This document shows positions 28,275 to 38,023 of a stretch of DNA of 64,000 nucleotides, piece after piece. A program made the translations under genes and the position numbers. This stretch comes from Faecalicatena faecalis. Lineage in GTDB: Bacteria; Bacillota; Clostridia; Lachnospirales; Lachnospiraceae. The stretch lies in the NCBI RefSeq assembly GCF_012524165.2, contig NZ_JABACJ020000023.1, forward strand, positions 16,251-80,250, given 5' to 3'. Positions within the stretch are counted from its first letter, which is position 1; every line of letters starts with the position of its first letter. The notes under the pieces are model-generated. The model worked only from the letters and a program-made list of their open reading frames with translations, was not told the origin of the DNA and did no database searches.

Positions 28275-28530
28275 CGGCTTTTGTTTCCTCCTTCTGTATT
28301 TCTACCCTGCCGGGCAGTTCATTTTTCATTCTCTTTTTGAAAGCTTCCAATTCCGGAATACTCATATCCATTGCACGGATAATTCTTACAATTTCCAGAT
28401 TTTCCGCTTCTGTTTTTGCAATCTCCGCAGCCTTGAACCGCTTTAAATCTGCTTCATATCTGGCTTTGGAAGCTTCCATTTTCTCTTTGGCTTTCTCATA
28501 ATCTGCCGTAGCTTTTTCAAGACTTTTCAT
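28228..28530 (-). CDS. DUF4315 family protein
   Basis: 100 residues, almost entirely helical: EKATADYEKAKEKMEASKARYEADLKRF then a short turn and NLEIVRIIRAMDMSIPELEAFKKRM, the conserved block of DUF4315. The acidic end reads KADDESGKNETEEENNY. It overlaps the start of the DUF4366-type gene by 47 bases, an arrangement common in these elements. Function unknown; a coiled-coil partner of the transfer complex is a guess. Confidence 0.8.
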   Translation of the reverse strand: MKSLEKATADYEKAKEKMEASKARYEADLKRFKAAEIAKTEAENLEIVRIIRAMDMSIPELEAFKKRMKNELPGRVEIQKEETKADDESGKNETEEENNY

Positions 28531-28572
28531 CGGTTCTCCTTTCCGGACGGCTGATGCAGCCGCCCTTTTTTC

Positions 28573-31389
28573 TTACCATCGTCCAAATCCATAGAAATGG
28601 CTCTGCCAGTATGGGGAATTGATGGACGTATACTGCACCGGATGTCCACAATGGATCATCTGACCATTGCCTACATAGATTCCGATATGCGTTACCGGCT
28701 CCCCTGCGTCGTAAGTTCCAGTAAAGAAAATCAAATCTCCCGGCTGCGCCTCCGACTGGGATACTGGTGTACAAATGTTGTACAGTCCCTGTGCTGTTAA
28801 TCTTCCTGTATTCCTTACACCAGAGTTTGTCAGACAGTAGCTTACAAATCCGGAACAATCGAATCCACTTGGGGAATATCCACCCCACACATACGGTGTT
28901 CCGAGATATTTTGCCGCTTCTTCTAGTAATCGCTGTGCCGCTTCACTGGTGTATTCATTGCCACCAAAACTGGAACCTTCTCCTGTTTCCAGATAAAAGA
29001 TCGGGTTCAACCGTTCTCCATTTTTTAACAGTTCAATATGAAGATGGCTTCCTGTCGAATTTCCAGTGTTTCCTACCAGACCAATTTCATCACCTTTGCT
29101 AACAGATGCTCCTGCAGATACGCTCCGGCTGCTAAGGTGTGCATAGCGAAGCTCATAACCTTTGCTGTCTTTGATAATGACGTAATTTCCATAGCTGTCA
29201 TTATAAGCAGAAGTTGTAACCGTTCCGGTCAGCCCTGCCATTACTTTTGTCCCTTCCGGTGCTCCGATATCCATACCATTATGAAGCTGATTTGCTCCTG
29301 ATATTGGATGAATCCTGTATCCATAATAGCTGGTCACACTGGAATACCAGTTAAAATCAACCGGTGTTGCAAACATCTGCAAGTTGCCTTTTGTATCGTT
29401 GTAGGCACTGAACAGTTCTTTCTGGAAAAATCCCAGCCTTTCCTGACAGATTGACATCAGGTTTCCACTATTTAAGGTGACATTCAGTACATCTACATCT
29501 CTGGTCCTGGTCACTTCCACTTCCTGACTTCCATTATCATCCGCCAGATAACATTCCCATGTCTGATGTCCATGTGCAGATGCTGCCGCATGACTGTCAT
29601 AATAGACATCAAACTGTACACCGTATCTTGCGAAAGCTCCGGTATCTTCTACAATATATTCGACACCATTCATAACTACCTTTGTTCCCATTGGTACAAA
29701 CGGATTGGAAGCATCTACCGCTAAGGTATGATTGGCAGTTGGATATGCTCCACTGGCAGTCGGTCCTCCGCTCCAAACACCACAACAGATCGGACAGTTA
29801 CAATATCCACTGGTCACTACTTGTCCCAAAGATTCTCCAACTCTTACAGTTGCTGTCTCTGTCACAGTCTCATTGACTGCTTCTGTTTCTAACCGATACT
29901 GCAATGCAAAAAGAGCATCCAGTTCTGGCTTTACCTGTTCAAAGGTAAATTCTTCATACTTTGCTGACAGATAACTGATCAGGATAAACGGATCATGCTC
30001 AATAGGTCCGATGTTATATCGGTATTCCTCATGTCCCGGTTCTTCAGATTCCATGTTGTTGATCCGCTCCTGCAGATTAGCTTCCAGCTGTGTATAATAC
30101 AGTTCCGCTTCCCGGATTGCCTGATCCGATGACAGATAACTGGTTCCGGTGTAAGTGATCACATTTTGTAAAAACACTGCAGAGCATGACGTGACATTCG
30201 TTATGATCAGAAACATCAATCCGATCAGAACTGCTACACTGATATACACCTTCCGGTTTTCTTTAAAGAAGTTGGTGACTTTGCCGCCAATCTTCTTGAT
30301 ATAATCAATCGTACCTTTTGTAGCTGTTCCTACTGTCTGTTCACTTCGCTTCGCTTTGGCATAATCCCGTTTGATCTGTTGCTTCTGAATCTGTTTTTTC
30401 AGTTTCTTCTGCTCCTGACGGGTTGCCGCCTGTGTCTGTTTCTCTTCCTGTCTTTCAAGTCTGCTTCTTTTTCTGGATGCCCTCTGTTTCCTGCGTCTGG
30501 CACTTCTCTGTTCCAGCCGGTAAACACCTTCGCCGCTTTCTTCTAACTTATGGGCACCTTCTACCGCCGCATTATCGTCTTCATTTTTGCTGATCTCACG
30601 GTGCAATGCTACGGAAGTTGCACTTCCTGCTTTCTTGACAACAGAAGCTTTTTCTGTTTTCACAGATTCCCCTTCACCAACCTTCAGGCGGGATTTTTTC
30701 TTTCCAGGAGCTTCTCCATCATTTGCCTGATAGACCTGTGCCTTCTTGGAATGCTGCTTTGCTTCCTTCTTCTTTTTGGCTTCCTCATAAGAAAACTTTT
30801 TGGCTTTTTCCTTTTGTTTCTGATGTCGGAAATTGACTCCATCCGCATCCATCTGGTTCAATTTCTCCATATCTTTATCATTTTTCACAGAAGCACCCGT
30901 TTCCTCATAAGCAAACTTCAAACGCTGTTTTTGTTTTGGCTTTTTGCTGCCACCTGTCTGATTTCTCCGGCTGTCTCCTCTGTTTTCTGAAAGATCCGCA
31001 CGTTTTTCTTTCAGTCTCCCTGACTGGCTGGCTTCGGATTTTTCTGCAAGTCTGGATTCTTTTCCGACTTCAGCACGGATTCTTTTCCGGTTTTGTTGCT
31101 TTCTATTTTGTCCAAAATCCTCACTTTGGTTCTCTGTTCGCATCAGTTCCGGTGCATCTCTGGATTTTTGCACAGAGGGACGAATATTTTTCCCACTCCG
31201 TTCAGACTGGCGGGGAGACTTATCCACAAGGTGTTCTTCTTTTTCCCCCTGTTTTCTTCCCATCTGCACATCACTGGCACGGTTACTGACACGAACAGAA
31301 GATTTATCTGTCAGGTTTTCTTCTACCAGACCATCCTTTGTCATCTTCTGGACTTTCTTATCCCTGACTTTCATTCTCTGTTCTGCCAC
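28573..31389 (-). CDS. Cell-wall hydrolase of the transfer system (3D, M23 and NlpC/P60 domains; CD1108 type)
   Basis: 938 residues, GTG start after AAGGAGGAGTAA. About the first 370 residues are basic and disordered (cytoplasmic), followed by one membrane helix (VYISVAVLIGLMFLIITNV). The outside part has a 3D domain (TASGAYPTANHTLAVD...VEDTGAFARYGVQFDVY), an M23 peptidase domain (HNGMDIGAPEG; GSHLHIELLKNG) and a C-terminal NlpC/P60 domain with catalytic Cys in GFDCSGFVSYC and His in THIGIYVG. It should cut peptidoglycan peptides locally so the channel can pass the wall, like the VirB1/Orf14-type enzymes. Three wall-active modules in one chain is unusual but seen in related elements. Confidence 0.88.
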   Translation of the reverse strand: MAEQRMKVRDKKVQKMTKDGLVEENLTDKSSVRVSNRASDVQMGRKQGEKEEHLVDKSPRQSERSGKNIRPSVQKSRDAPELMRTENQSEDFGQNRKQQNRKRIRAEVGKESRLAEKSEASQSGRLKEKRADLSENRGDSRRNQTGGSKKPKQKQRLKFAYEETGASVKNDKDMEKLNQMDADGVNFRHQKQKEKAKKFSYEEAKKKKEAKQHSKKAQVYQANDGEAPGKKKSRLKVGEGESVKTEKASVVKKAGSATSVALHREISKNEDDNAAVEGAHKLEESGEGVYRLEQRSARRRKQRASRKRSRLERQEEKQTQAATRQEQKKLKKQIQKQQIKRDYAKAKRSEQTVGTATKGTIDYIKKIGGKVTNFFKENRKVYISVAVLIGLMFLIITNVTSCSAVFLQNVITYTGTSYLSSDQAIREAELYYTQLEANLQERINNMESEEPGHEEYRYNIGPIEHDPFILISYLSAKYEEFTFEQVKPELDALFALQYRLETEAVNETVTETATVRVGESLGQVVTSGYCNCPICCGVWSGGPTASGAYPTANHTLAVDASNPFVPMGTKVVMNGVEYIVEDTGAFARYGVQFDVYYDSHAAASAHGHQTWECYLADDNGSQEVEVTRTRDVDVLNVTLNSGNLMSICQERLGFFQKELFSAYNDTKGNLQMFATPVDFNWYSSVTSYYGYRIHPISGANQLHNGMDIGAPEGTKVMAGLTGTVTTSAYNDSYGNYVIIKDSKGYELRYAHLSSRSVSAGASVSKGDEIGLVGNTGNSTGSHLHIELLKNGERLNPIFYLETGEGSSFGGNEYTSEAAQRLLEEAAKYLGTPYVWGGYSPSGFDCSGFVSYCLTNSGVRNTGRLTAQGLYNICTPVSQSEAQPGDLIFFTGTYDAGEPVTHIGIYVGNGQMIHCGHPVQYTSINSPYWQSHFYGFGRW

Positions 31390-31392
31390 TAC

Positions 31393-31503
31393 TTACTCCT
31401 CCTTCTTCGGATACCCTTTCCCTGCCTGCAATAAGCAGAGAAAAGCGATGCCGAAAACAGCACCGCCACTAAAAGTTAATACATATGAAATTACTCGTAA
31501 CAT
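31393..31503 (-). CDS. Tiny membrane protein, DUF3789-like
   Basis: 36 residues starting at ATG 6 bases after GGAG. One hydrophobic helix (VLTFSGGAVFGIAFLCLLQAG) ends in a charged KKEE tail, resembling DUF3789 miniproteins of conjugative elements. It sits between virB4 and the hydrolase gene; its own end (AAGGAGGAG) carries the ribosome binding site of the hydrolase gene. Function unknown. Confidence 0.6.
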   Translation of the reverse strand: MLRVISYVLTFSGGAVFGIAFLCLLQAGKGYPKKEE

Positions 31504-31519
31504 TGTTTTCTCCTTTGAT

Positions 31520-33976
31520 TTAACCTGCTTCAGAGGTCTCCTCTAAGCGGGTTGTCATGATTTTATAGAGGGAATTCTTCGGGAATCTGTCTACAAATGG
31601 GATAATGACATTTCCATAGAACAGAAGTCCTTCCCCCTCATTACTGTTGGTTACATAGGACAGCTGGGTTGGTGAGATATTCAGCTGCTTTGCCAGAATC
31701 TGCCTGTCTCCGGAAGCCTGGTTCAGCATATAAATAAAATCTGAATTTTCAAATATATTCTCTATCTCCCTGGAAGACAATAAATCTTTTATATTCTGGG
31801 TGATTCCAGTTGGAATACCACCCCATTTACGAAATCTCTTCCATATCTCCACACTATAAGCTGCGGTCTGCTCTTCCTTCAAAAGAAGATGGAACTCATC
31901 CACATAGTATCTGGTGGACTTATGAGCAGAACGGTTCATTGTTACCCTGTTCCAGACCTGATCCTGAATGACAAGCATCCCAATCTTTTTCAACTGTTTA
32001 CCAAGTTCCTTGATATCAAAGCAGACAATACGGTTATTAATATCCACGTTTGTCTGATGGTTAAACACATTCAGAGAACCTGTAACATAGATTTCCAACG
32101 AAGTGGCCAGTCGCTGTGCTTCCGGCTCTTCCTGTTTTCTCAGAAGGTTGTATAAATCCTCCAGGATTGGCATCTTCTCCGGCACTGGATCGGCAAGATA
32201 TTCCTGATATACTAACCGTACACAGCGGTCAATGATGGTCTTTTCTACCGGCTCCAGTCCATTCTTTCCTCCAACAATCAGCTCACACAAAGACAGAATA
32301 AAATCTGCTTTCAGTGACAGTGGATTATCTTCCTCGGAATAGTTCAGGTTCAGATCCATTGGATTGATATACTGGTCAGATACTGGCGAAACCCGAACTA
32401 CCTGCCCATACAGTGCCTGCACAAGTGCCGAATATTCGGCTTCTGGATCACAGATAATGATATCGTCTTCCGTGATCAAAAAGCAGTTTGTAATTTCCCT
32501 CTTTGCTGAGAAAGACTTACCGGAACCTGGTGTACCAAGAATCAGTCCATTTGGGTTCTTCAGACGCTTCCGATCAACCATGATCATGTTGTTGGATAAT
32601 GCATTCAGTCCATAATAAAGAGCTTCCCCTTCCTGAAACAGTTCCTGTGTCGTAAACGGCACGAAGATCGCTGTTGAAGATGTGGTAAGCCCTCTCTGAA
32701 TTTCAATCCGATTGACTCCCAGCGGAATACAGGACATGAGTGCTGCTTCCTGCTGATAATCCAACTGTTTTAAAGAACAGTTATATTTCTGTGCGATTCC
32801 CTGCACCTGGAAAATATTATTATCCAGTTTCTGACGCTTCTTTGCTGTATTCATAACCAGAACCGTTACAAGGAACATTCTCTCATTTCTGGACTGCAGA
32901 TCTTCAAGCAAGTTCTTCGCTTCTTCTCCATAGGTTACAAGGTCCGATGGAAGCACGTCCATATCATAACCGGAACGTACCGCTCGTTTCTGCTCTTCGA
33001 TCTTCATCTTATCCAAATCTGAAATCTTGCTCTTGATCATCTTGATCGCTGAACTCTGGTCAATAGACTGGATATGGATGTTGACATTAATACTGTCATC
33101 TACATCCAGGAAATCTGCAAGCATCCGGTCTGTCAGCTCTGGTGCAAGAATCTGCAGGTAACTTACACTTCCCATCGTTCTTCCCATCAAAAATGTCTGA
33201 TTCTTGGAAAAGTTAAAGGAAGTCGGTGCAATAAAATCTTTAGTTTTTAATCCAGTTTCCGGCAGCATCTTATACTGGAACTTAAATGGTTCGATCCGAT
33301 CCTGGTTGAACACATGATACAGAATCTCCAGCCTTTCCAGTCCATTCAAAGAATGTGCCTGTGCTCCCAGAACCTTAAAGTTATTTAAGATATCCGTTTC
33401 GATTCTTTCAAGCCTTGGTCTTGCCACCTTCAGGCTTTCTGCTTCGATTCCAAAAGTGATATATTTTGTCTTTACCAGACCATTATTTCCTTTGGAAAGC
33501 TGATTTTTCAGCATAGTACGGTACTCTTCACGAATGGCATTGAAGTCATCGTTCTGATCCGGAATATCGATGCTTTTCTCAAATTCTGCCACATCCACCT
33601 GCTGATTGATAAAGGACAGCTGCACACTGATGGAAGAATCAAAGTAATTTAAGAAATCACAGTAATTCTCAAATATCGTGGTCTTATCCTCATTTAAAGC
33701 AAGCTGATAATTGATGTCATAAAACTGAATTGTCTTGGAGAAAAAGGTCTTTGTCACCTGGCAGATACCATCCTGCAGCATCCGAATATACGGAATACTC
33801 TGCTGTGCAGTTGTAGGAATGTTTTTCTGTTTCCTACGGTCCCGTTCCTGTTTCTTCCTACGCTTTTCCTGTTCTCTTTCTTTTCTGCTTTTTTTGTTTT
33901 TTCTTTCCTGACGGTTTCTTTTTTCCGCCAGGGACAGACGCTCCTGCTGAGCCTCCTGCTTTGTCTTTTTTGCCAT
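31520..33976 (-). CDS. virB4: VirB4-type conjugation ATPase
   Basis: 818 residues from the ATG at 33976, nine bases after AAGGAGG; an in-frame GTG three codons earlier abuts the Shine-Dalgarno and is less likely. A basic N-terminal coil (1-60) precedes a VirB4/TraE N-domain. Walker A GTPGSGKS is near 481-488; DIIICDPEAEY and YYVDEFHLLLKEE supply the Walker B area; GITQNIKDLL follows. The ATPase powers assembly and DNA transport in type IV secretion. It overlaps the PrgI gene by 119 bases in another frame, an unusually long but genuine-looking overlap. Confidence 0.93.
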   Translation of the reverse strand: MAKKTKQEAQQERLSLAEKRNRQERKNKKSRKEREQEKRRKKQERDRRKQKNIPTTAQQSIPYIRMLQDGICQVTKTFFSKTIQFYDINYQLALNEDKTTIFENYCDFLNYFDSSISVQLSFINQQVDVAEFEKSIDIPDQNDDFNAIREEYRTMLKNQLSKGNNGLVKTKYITFGIEAESLKVARPRLERIETDILNNFKVLGAQAHSLNGLERLEILYHVFNQDRIEPFKFQYKMLPETGLKTKDFIAPTSFNFSKNQTFLMGRTMGSVSYLQILAPELTDRMLADFLDVDDSINVNIHIQSIDQSSAIKMIKSKISDLDKMKIEEQKRAVRSGYDMDVLPSDLVTYGEEAKNLLEDLQSRNERMFLVTVLVMNTAKKRQKLDNNIFQVQGIAQKYNCSLKQLDYQQEAALMSCIPLGVNRIEIQRGLTTSSTAIFVPFTTQELFQEGEALYYGLNALSNNMIMVDRKRLKNPNGLILGTPGSGKSFSAKREITNCFLITEDDIIICDPEAEYSALVQALYGQVVRVSPVSDQYINPMDLNLNYSEEDNPLSLKADFILSLCELIVGGKNGLEPVEKTIIDRCVRLVYQEYLADPVPEKMPILEDLYNLLRKQEEPEAQRLATSLEIYVTGSLNVFNHQTNVDINNRIVCFDIKELGKQLKKIGMLVIQDQVWNRVTMNRSAHKSTRYYVDEFHLLLKEEQTAAYSVEIWKRFRKWGGIPTGITQNIKDLLSSREIENIFENSDFIYMLNQASGDRQILAKQLNISPTQLSYVTNSNEGEGLLFYGNVIIPFVDRFPKNSLYKIMTTRLEETSEAG

Positions 33977-34322
33977 CCGGCACACCCTCCTTTTTTACAA
34001 GGGTGGAAATCTCCTGATAAAAATTTTCTGTCTTATATGGTCTTACCGCCGGACAGATAAACTTCTGTCGAATGATATTTGCCACCACTTTTTCAAAGGG
34101 AAGCCCGTCTTTTTCATACATCGCCATGAAGAAAAACGGAAGCATGACCGTTACCATCAAAATGGCAGCGATACTGGAACCGATTGGTTTTCTCATGAAC
34201 AGATAAAACGGAATTCCCACAACTGCGGCAAGTGAAAAGAAAATCAACTGCCGCTTTGTCAGATTTAATGCTACTTTTGTTTTGACCTTGGTAAGGTCTT
34301 TTGGTACTGGTACATACGCCAT
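33858..34322 (-). CDS. prgI: PrgI family membrane protein (VirB3-like)
   Basis: 154 residues. AYVPVPKDLTKVKTKVALNLTKRQLIFF followed by two membrane helices (about 28-75) is the PrgI signature; residues 110-154 form a very basic Gly/Lys-rich tail. PrgI is the VirB3 counterpart of Gram-positive type IV secretion and sits in the membrane with VirB4. The tail region overlaps the virB4 start by 119 bases, so the two proteins are translationally linked. Confidence 0.88.
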   Translation of the reverse strand: MAYVPVPKDLTKVKTKVALNLTKRQLIFFSLAAVVGIPFYLFMRKPIGSSIAAILMVTVMLPFFFMAMYEKDGLPFEKVVANIIRQKFICPAVRPYKTENFYQEISTLVKKEGVPDGKKDKAGGSAGASVPGGKKKPSGKKKQKKQKRKRTGKA

Positions 34323-34345
34323 GGTATGCGCTCCTTTCCTGCCCG

Positions 34346-35215
34346 TTAGTGGGCATTGAATATCGATTTGCTAAGGCTTCCGGTCTTGAATAATGAAAAT
34401 GCAAGAATCACGGTATAAGCCGCTACTGAAAACATTGCTGCATGAAGGTCACTGGATATGGTCATTGCATTTACTAAAACTGCATAAATTCCCACACAGA
34501 CCATCATGAAGAATCCCTGAAATGCCAGTGCGAACAAGCCTTTTAAATAGTTGTTTCCGATATTGCCCCATTCCTTATTGGTCATGGTGGCAAACGGAAT
34601 TGGTGCTATGGAAGTATAAAGGTAAATTTCTATCATTCTTCCGTACAAAATAACGGTTATGATGATTGACAGAATCCGCATGGTAATACTGATCAGCAGC
34701 GTTTCCATGGATAGCAGGAACAAATCCCCTAACTCCATATCCTCCAGGGCATCCACAATTCGTGTAATTGCTTCTGTTGCATCCACCGCAGTGTTTCCTG
34801 ATATCACCCCGGCGGCATTATTGACCACATGTTGGCCAACGTCAAAGACCGCCATCGTGATATTGAACGTATTTGTCACCAGATAAATGGCTACATACGC
34901 TTTGAAGATCCAGAGGAAAATGTTATAAGTCTCAAATTCATGGAAATTGTTTTTTTGTGTTACCATCGTGATCAATTCATAGCACAGGACAAAGGTGATG
35001 ATCAGTCCCGCAATGGGGACGATCACCGTTTGGGATATATTCTGAATCAGATTAAAAATCCCTGCATTCCACCCCTGCGGTGTCTGTCCCACCTGCCCGG
35101 CTATGGTTCCCACCTGCTCATTGACAGACGTGAACATGTTATCCAAACATGACTTGATAAGTCCGATCAGGATATCCTTTATCGCTTCCGTAATTCTCTC
35201 AATGATGGTGTTCAT
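34346..35215 (-). CDS. VirB6/TrbL-like channel protein
   Basis: 289 residues with about six membrane helices (near 65-90, 105-125, 170-195, 200-225, 235-260, 265-285). It opens MNTIIERITEAIKDILIGLIKSCLDNMF, as in TrbL-type proteins of Firmicute ICEs. It likely forms the inner-membrane channel of the type IV secretion system, where VirB6 sits in proteobacterial systems. It lies between Maff2 and PrgI in the standard order. Confidence 0.82.
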   Translation of the reverse strand: MNTIIERITEAIKDILIGLIKSCLDNMFTSVNEQVGTIAGQVGQTPQGWNAGIFNLIQNISQTVIVPIAGLIITFVLCYELITMVTQKNNFHEFETYNIFLWIFKAYVAIYLVTNTFNITMAVFDVGQHVVNNAAGVISGNTAVDATEAITRIVDALEDMELGDLFLLSMETLLISITMRILSIIITVILYGRMIEIYLYTSIAPIPFATMTNKEWGNIGNNYLKGLFALAFQGFFMMVCVGIYAVLVNAMTISSDLHAAMFSVAAYTVILAFSLFKTGSLSKSIFNAH

Positions 35216-35227
35216 CTACCACTCCTC

Positions 35228-35443
35228 TTAAGAGAACAATGTTGCCAGCTGTGGAATCAGGGTAGTTCCCAGCAGCATGATTCCGGCACCAGCCATCAGC
35301 TGTTTGATGCCCTGGGACTTAGCGCCGGGATTGTCATTTCCATATCCTTCCAGAAGGTTCACGACACCCCACACACCAAGACCTGCGCCGATTGCGACTA
35401 CAAGAGTTTTTAAAGTTGTAATTGCGCTGCTAAAAAATGCCAT
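35228..35443 (-). CDS. Maff2 family small membrane protein
   Basis: 71 residues from the ATG at 35443 (MAFFSSAITTLK...); an upstream in-frame TTG at 35458 would add five residues. It has two hydrophobic helices around a LLEGYGNDNPGAKSQGIKQL loop, which is the Maff2 signature. It is placed where VirB2/TrbC-like pilin or channel subunits are found, so a pilin-like role is inferred. Gap to the next gene is 12 bases. Confidence 0.85.
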   Translation of the reverse strand: MAFFSSAITTLKTLVVAIGAGLGVWGVVNLLEGYGNDNPGAKSQGIKQLMAGAGIMLLGTTLIPQLATLFS

Positions 35444-35489
35444 ATATTCATAAACCAAAACTGACTTCTTTCAGGTGTTTACGGGAATG

Positions 35490-35515
35490 AAAAAACACCG
35501 ACTAAAAAGCCGGCG
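35490..35515 (-). terminator. Hairpin with T-run between virD4 and maff2
   Basis: Minus-strand stem GCCGGC/GTCGGT (two G-T pairs) with a TTTTTA loop, followed by TTTTTTC. It lies 51 bases after the virD4 stop codon and probably gives partial termination before the membrane-channel genes, so their levels may differ from virD4. Confidence 0.6.
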
Positions 35516-35566
35516 CACCTAATGTCAGTTATTCCTTTCCTCATTATTTTTCGTTCATTCCCAAGG

Positions 35567-37453
35567 TTACTCCGACAGTTCTACATGAATCACTTCCACC
35601 TCTTCTTCGGGTTTCGGTGTGTACTGTGGATTTAACTCTTTCTCTACTTTGTACCGGTTCTTCTCGTTTTCATCTGCAAGAAGCCGATAGTTTTTGTGTT
35701 TCGTGATATCATATTTATCCGAGAAAAATGGTCTGGCACCACGGATCTGCAGGATACATTTTCCTCCATCCATGACTGCAATCTCATCTTCCGTCATCAG
35801 CTGTTTGCCTGTTTTCTGGTAGTTCAATCCAAAGGACTTCTGATTACTCCTCGTCTCCGAAGTGTTATACAGGTCAATGGTTTCCTTCCCCAGAAGCTCA
35901 CTCATTTCCTTTAAGGTGGTTTTCTCTTTGCCACCAAGAAAAAGTGTAGTATCACAGTTGCCCAGAATGGTATCTGCACTATCCTTATACATTGCCTTTA
36001 GCTGACTCTGGGACTGCAAAATAATAGAAGCAGAGATTTCCCTGCTTCGGATAGTTGCGATCAGCTTGTCAAACTGAGGAATCTGCCCGATGTTGGCAAA
36101 CTCATCAGCGATGACACGCACATGCACCGGCAGTCTTCCACCATATACATCATCTGCCTTATCACAAAGCAGATTGAAAAGCTGTGACTGTAACATGGCA
36201 ATCACAAAGTTGAATGTGGTATCCGTATCGGACATGATCAGAAACAAGGCTGTTTTCCTGTCACCGATCTTATCCAGTTCCATTTCATCGTAAGACATGA
36301 TCTCACGAAGTTCTGCGATATCAAATGGGGCAAGTCTGGCTCCACAGGATATCAAAATACTTTTCGCTGTCTTTCCAGCCGCCATTTTATATTTTTTATA
36401 CTGTCTGACCGCAAAGTGCTGCGGATCTCTTTCTTCCAGTTCCTGGAACATCATATCCACAGGATTCTGGTAAGTTTCATCCTCTTCACGGGTTTCGCTT
36501 TCGTTCAAAAGATCCAGAAGGGTATTCAGGTTCTTTTCCTCTTCATCCCCTTCATACCAGATAAAAGCAATCAGTGCTGTGTACAGCAATTTCTCTGCTT
36601 TCACCCAGAAATCTTCGGAAGCTTTTTCCCCTTCGCCTTTGGTATTCACAATGATTGTTGTCACCAGCTTCAGGATATCTTTTTCAGACCGTATATAAGC
36701 AAATGGATTGTAATGAAGGGACTTGGAAAAATTGATGGTATTCAGAACCTTAATCACATATGGCTCATGTACCACTTTTCCAGATTTATCTTTCATGATA
36801 TTTCCATTCTTATCTTTCTTAGGTGGTCCCTTTGCTAACATCTTCCCGCACTCTTCAATCAAAGTGCCTTTCGGATCTGTAATGACCATGGAACAGTTCA
36901 TTTGCATGACCGATGGTTTTACAAAAAAACGTGTCTTACCGGAACCACTGCCGCCGATGACCACTATATTTTTATTTCTTGCATACTTTGGCTGTTTAGG
37001 TCTACTTTCCATAGTCAATGCTTCTGTTGCTGTCAATGGAATGTTCATCCATGGATCTTCTGACATATAAGGCTTGATATCCTCTGCATTTCCCCATCTG
37101 GCTGAACCATACTCGATTCCTTTCCGGAGTTTCTTTGCATCTGCCTGTTTCTGCCAGACCAACACTTTCAGAACGACTGCAACAACAATACCTGCTAGCA
37201 GATCTTTCCAGTTATTGCTTAACACAAAACCAGCAAAAATCCGGTCTGCGTGTTCCATTGCATATAATAGTTTGTTCCCCATATCTTCTCCCGGACTGTT
37301 CCGGTAAAGAAAAAATGCCCGGTCTGCATAGAAAGCAGCCAGAGCATAAGGAATATTTGTAAGAACCAGTTTCTTTTTATCCAGGGCGGACAGCCTGACC
37401 CTGATCTTATTCTTCCATTTTTGCATCAGATTTTTACCGATTTGCTTTTTCAT
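35567..37453 (-). CDS. virD4: VirD4/TraG-type coupling protein
   Basis: 628 residues. Two N-terminal membrane helices (about 30-50 and 85-105) precede the ATPase core with Walker A GGSGSGKT (about 167-174), SMVITDPKGTL, VRVIADEFANIGQIPQF (Walker B) and ILQSQSQLKAMY. This is the TraG/TraD family: it receives the relaxase-DNA complex and feeds it to the channel. Its start overlaps the PcfB gene by 4 bases, fitting the VirD4-PcfB pairing known from pCF10-type systems. Confidence 0.94.
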   Translation of the reverse strand: MKKQIGKNLMQKWKNKIRVRLSALDKKKLVLTNIPYALAAFYADRAFFLYRNSPGEDMGNKLLYAMEHADRIFAGFVLSNNWKDLLAGIVVAVVLKVLVWQKQADAKKLRKGIEYGSARWGNAEDIKPYMSEDPWMNIPLTATEALTMESRPKQPKYARNKNIVVIGGSGSGKTRFFVKPSVMQMNCSMVITDPKGTLIEECGKMLAKGPPKKDKNGNIMKDKSGKVVHEPYVIKVLNTINFSKSLHYNPFAYIRSEKDILKLVTTIIVNTKGEGEKASEDFWVKAEKLLYTALIAFIWYEGDEEEKNLNTLLDLLNESETREEDETYQNPVDMMFQELEERDPQHFAVRQYKKYKMAAGKTAKSILISCGARLAPFDIAELREIMSYDEMELDKIGDRKTALFLIMSDTDTTFNFVIAMLQSQLFNLLCDKADDVYGGRLPVHVRVIADEFANIGQIPQFDKLIATIRSREISASIILQSQSQLKAMYKDSADTILGNCDTTLFLGGKEKTTLKEMSELLGKETIDLYNTSETRSNQKSFGLNYQKTGKQLMTEDEIAVMDGGKCILQIRGARPFFSDKYDITKHKNYRLLADENEKNRYKVEKELNPQYTPKPEEEVEVIHVELSE

Positions 37454-37941
37454 CGGCTCTGCTCCTGATGCCGGTTCTTTACTTTGTCCTTCGATTTCTT
37501 TGGCATCATTGCCCGGTAAGCTGCAAGACGCTTATGAATAGAAGGTTTATTCGCTTTTTGAATCTGTTTCTGGGAAAACTCACGGAAAGCAGCATTGAGT
37601 GCATCCTGATCACGTCCCTTGAAGAATACCAGATAAACCGGAGGCTCTTTGCTCTTGTCTTTTTTCAGAGCATAATTGATCCCGTATTTTCTGGCATACC
37701 GTTCAAAGGACTTGATATTTTTGTCCGTGATCTCGATATTGACCATCCCGGCATTCTGTTTTGCCAGCTCTTTTACCGTGACCTTTCCCTGTTTCGGCTG
37801 ATTTTTCTGTGCTTTCTTCTCTACTGATTTCTGCTTCTGATGACGCAGATACGCAACAAGAACCTTTTTCAACAGGTCTGCTGTAATCTTAGTAGCCCGA
37901 ATACAGAACGTGACCGTTTTCTGAGTTACCTCTTCCTGCAT
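37450..37941 (-). CDS. pcfB: PcfB family protein (DUF3801)
   Basis: 163 residues with the PcfB pattern: an N-terminal helix (EEVTQKTVTFCIRATKITADLLKKVL), a basic linker, then VKELAKQNAGMVNIEITDKNIKSFERYARKYGINYAL and VYLVFFKGRDQDALNAAFREF, and the SIHKRLAAYR basic end. In pCF10, PcfB links the relaxosome to the VirD4-like PcfC protein. The gene overlaps virD4 by 4 bases. Upstream, the 82-base gap has only an eight-codon ATG frame, which I do not call. Confidence 0.88.
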   Translation of the reverse strand: MQEEVTQKTVTFCIRATKITADLLKKVLVAYLRHQKQKSVEKKAQKNQPKQGKVTVKELAKQNAGMVNIEITDKNIKSFERYARKYGINYALKKDKSKEPPVYLVFFKGRDQDALNAAFREFSQKQIQKANKPSIHKRLAAYRAMMPKKSKDKVKNRHQEQSR

Positions 37942-38023
37942 GACTTTTCCCTCCTTTCAGCGATTCAACTGCTGTCCAGATCTGTAATCATGGCAATCAC
38001 CCCCTTTAATAAAAAAAGACAAA

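Noticed and set aside
37942..38023. Eight-codon frame between dnaC-like and pcfB genes
   Set aside because: It has a GGGGG(T)G site upstream but is too short to support.
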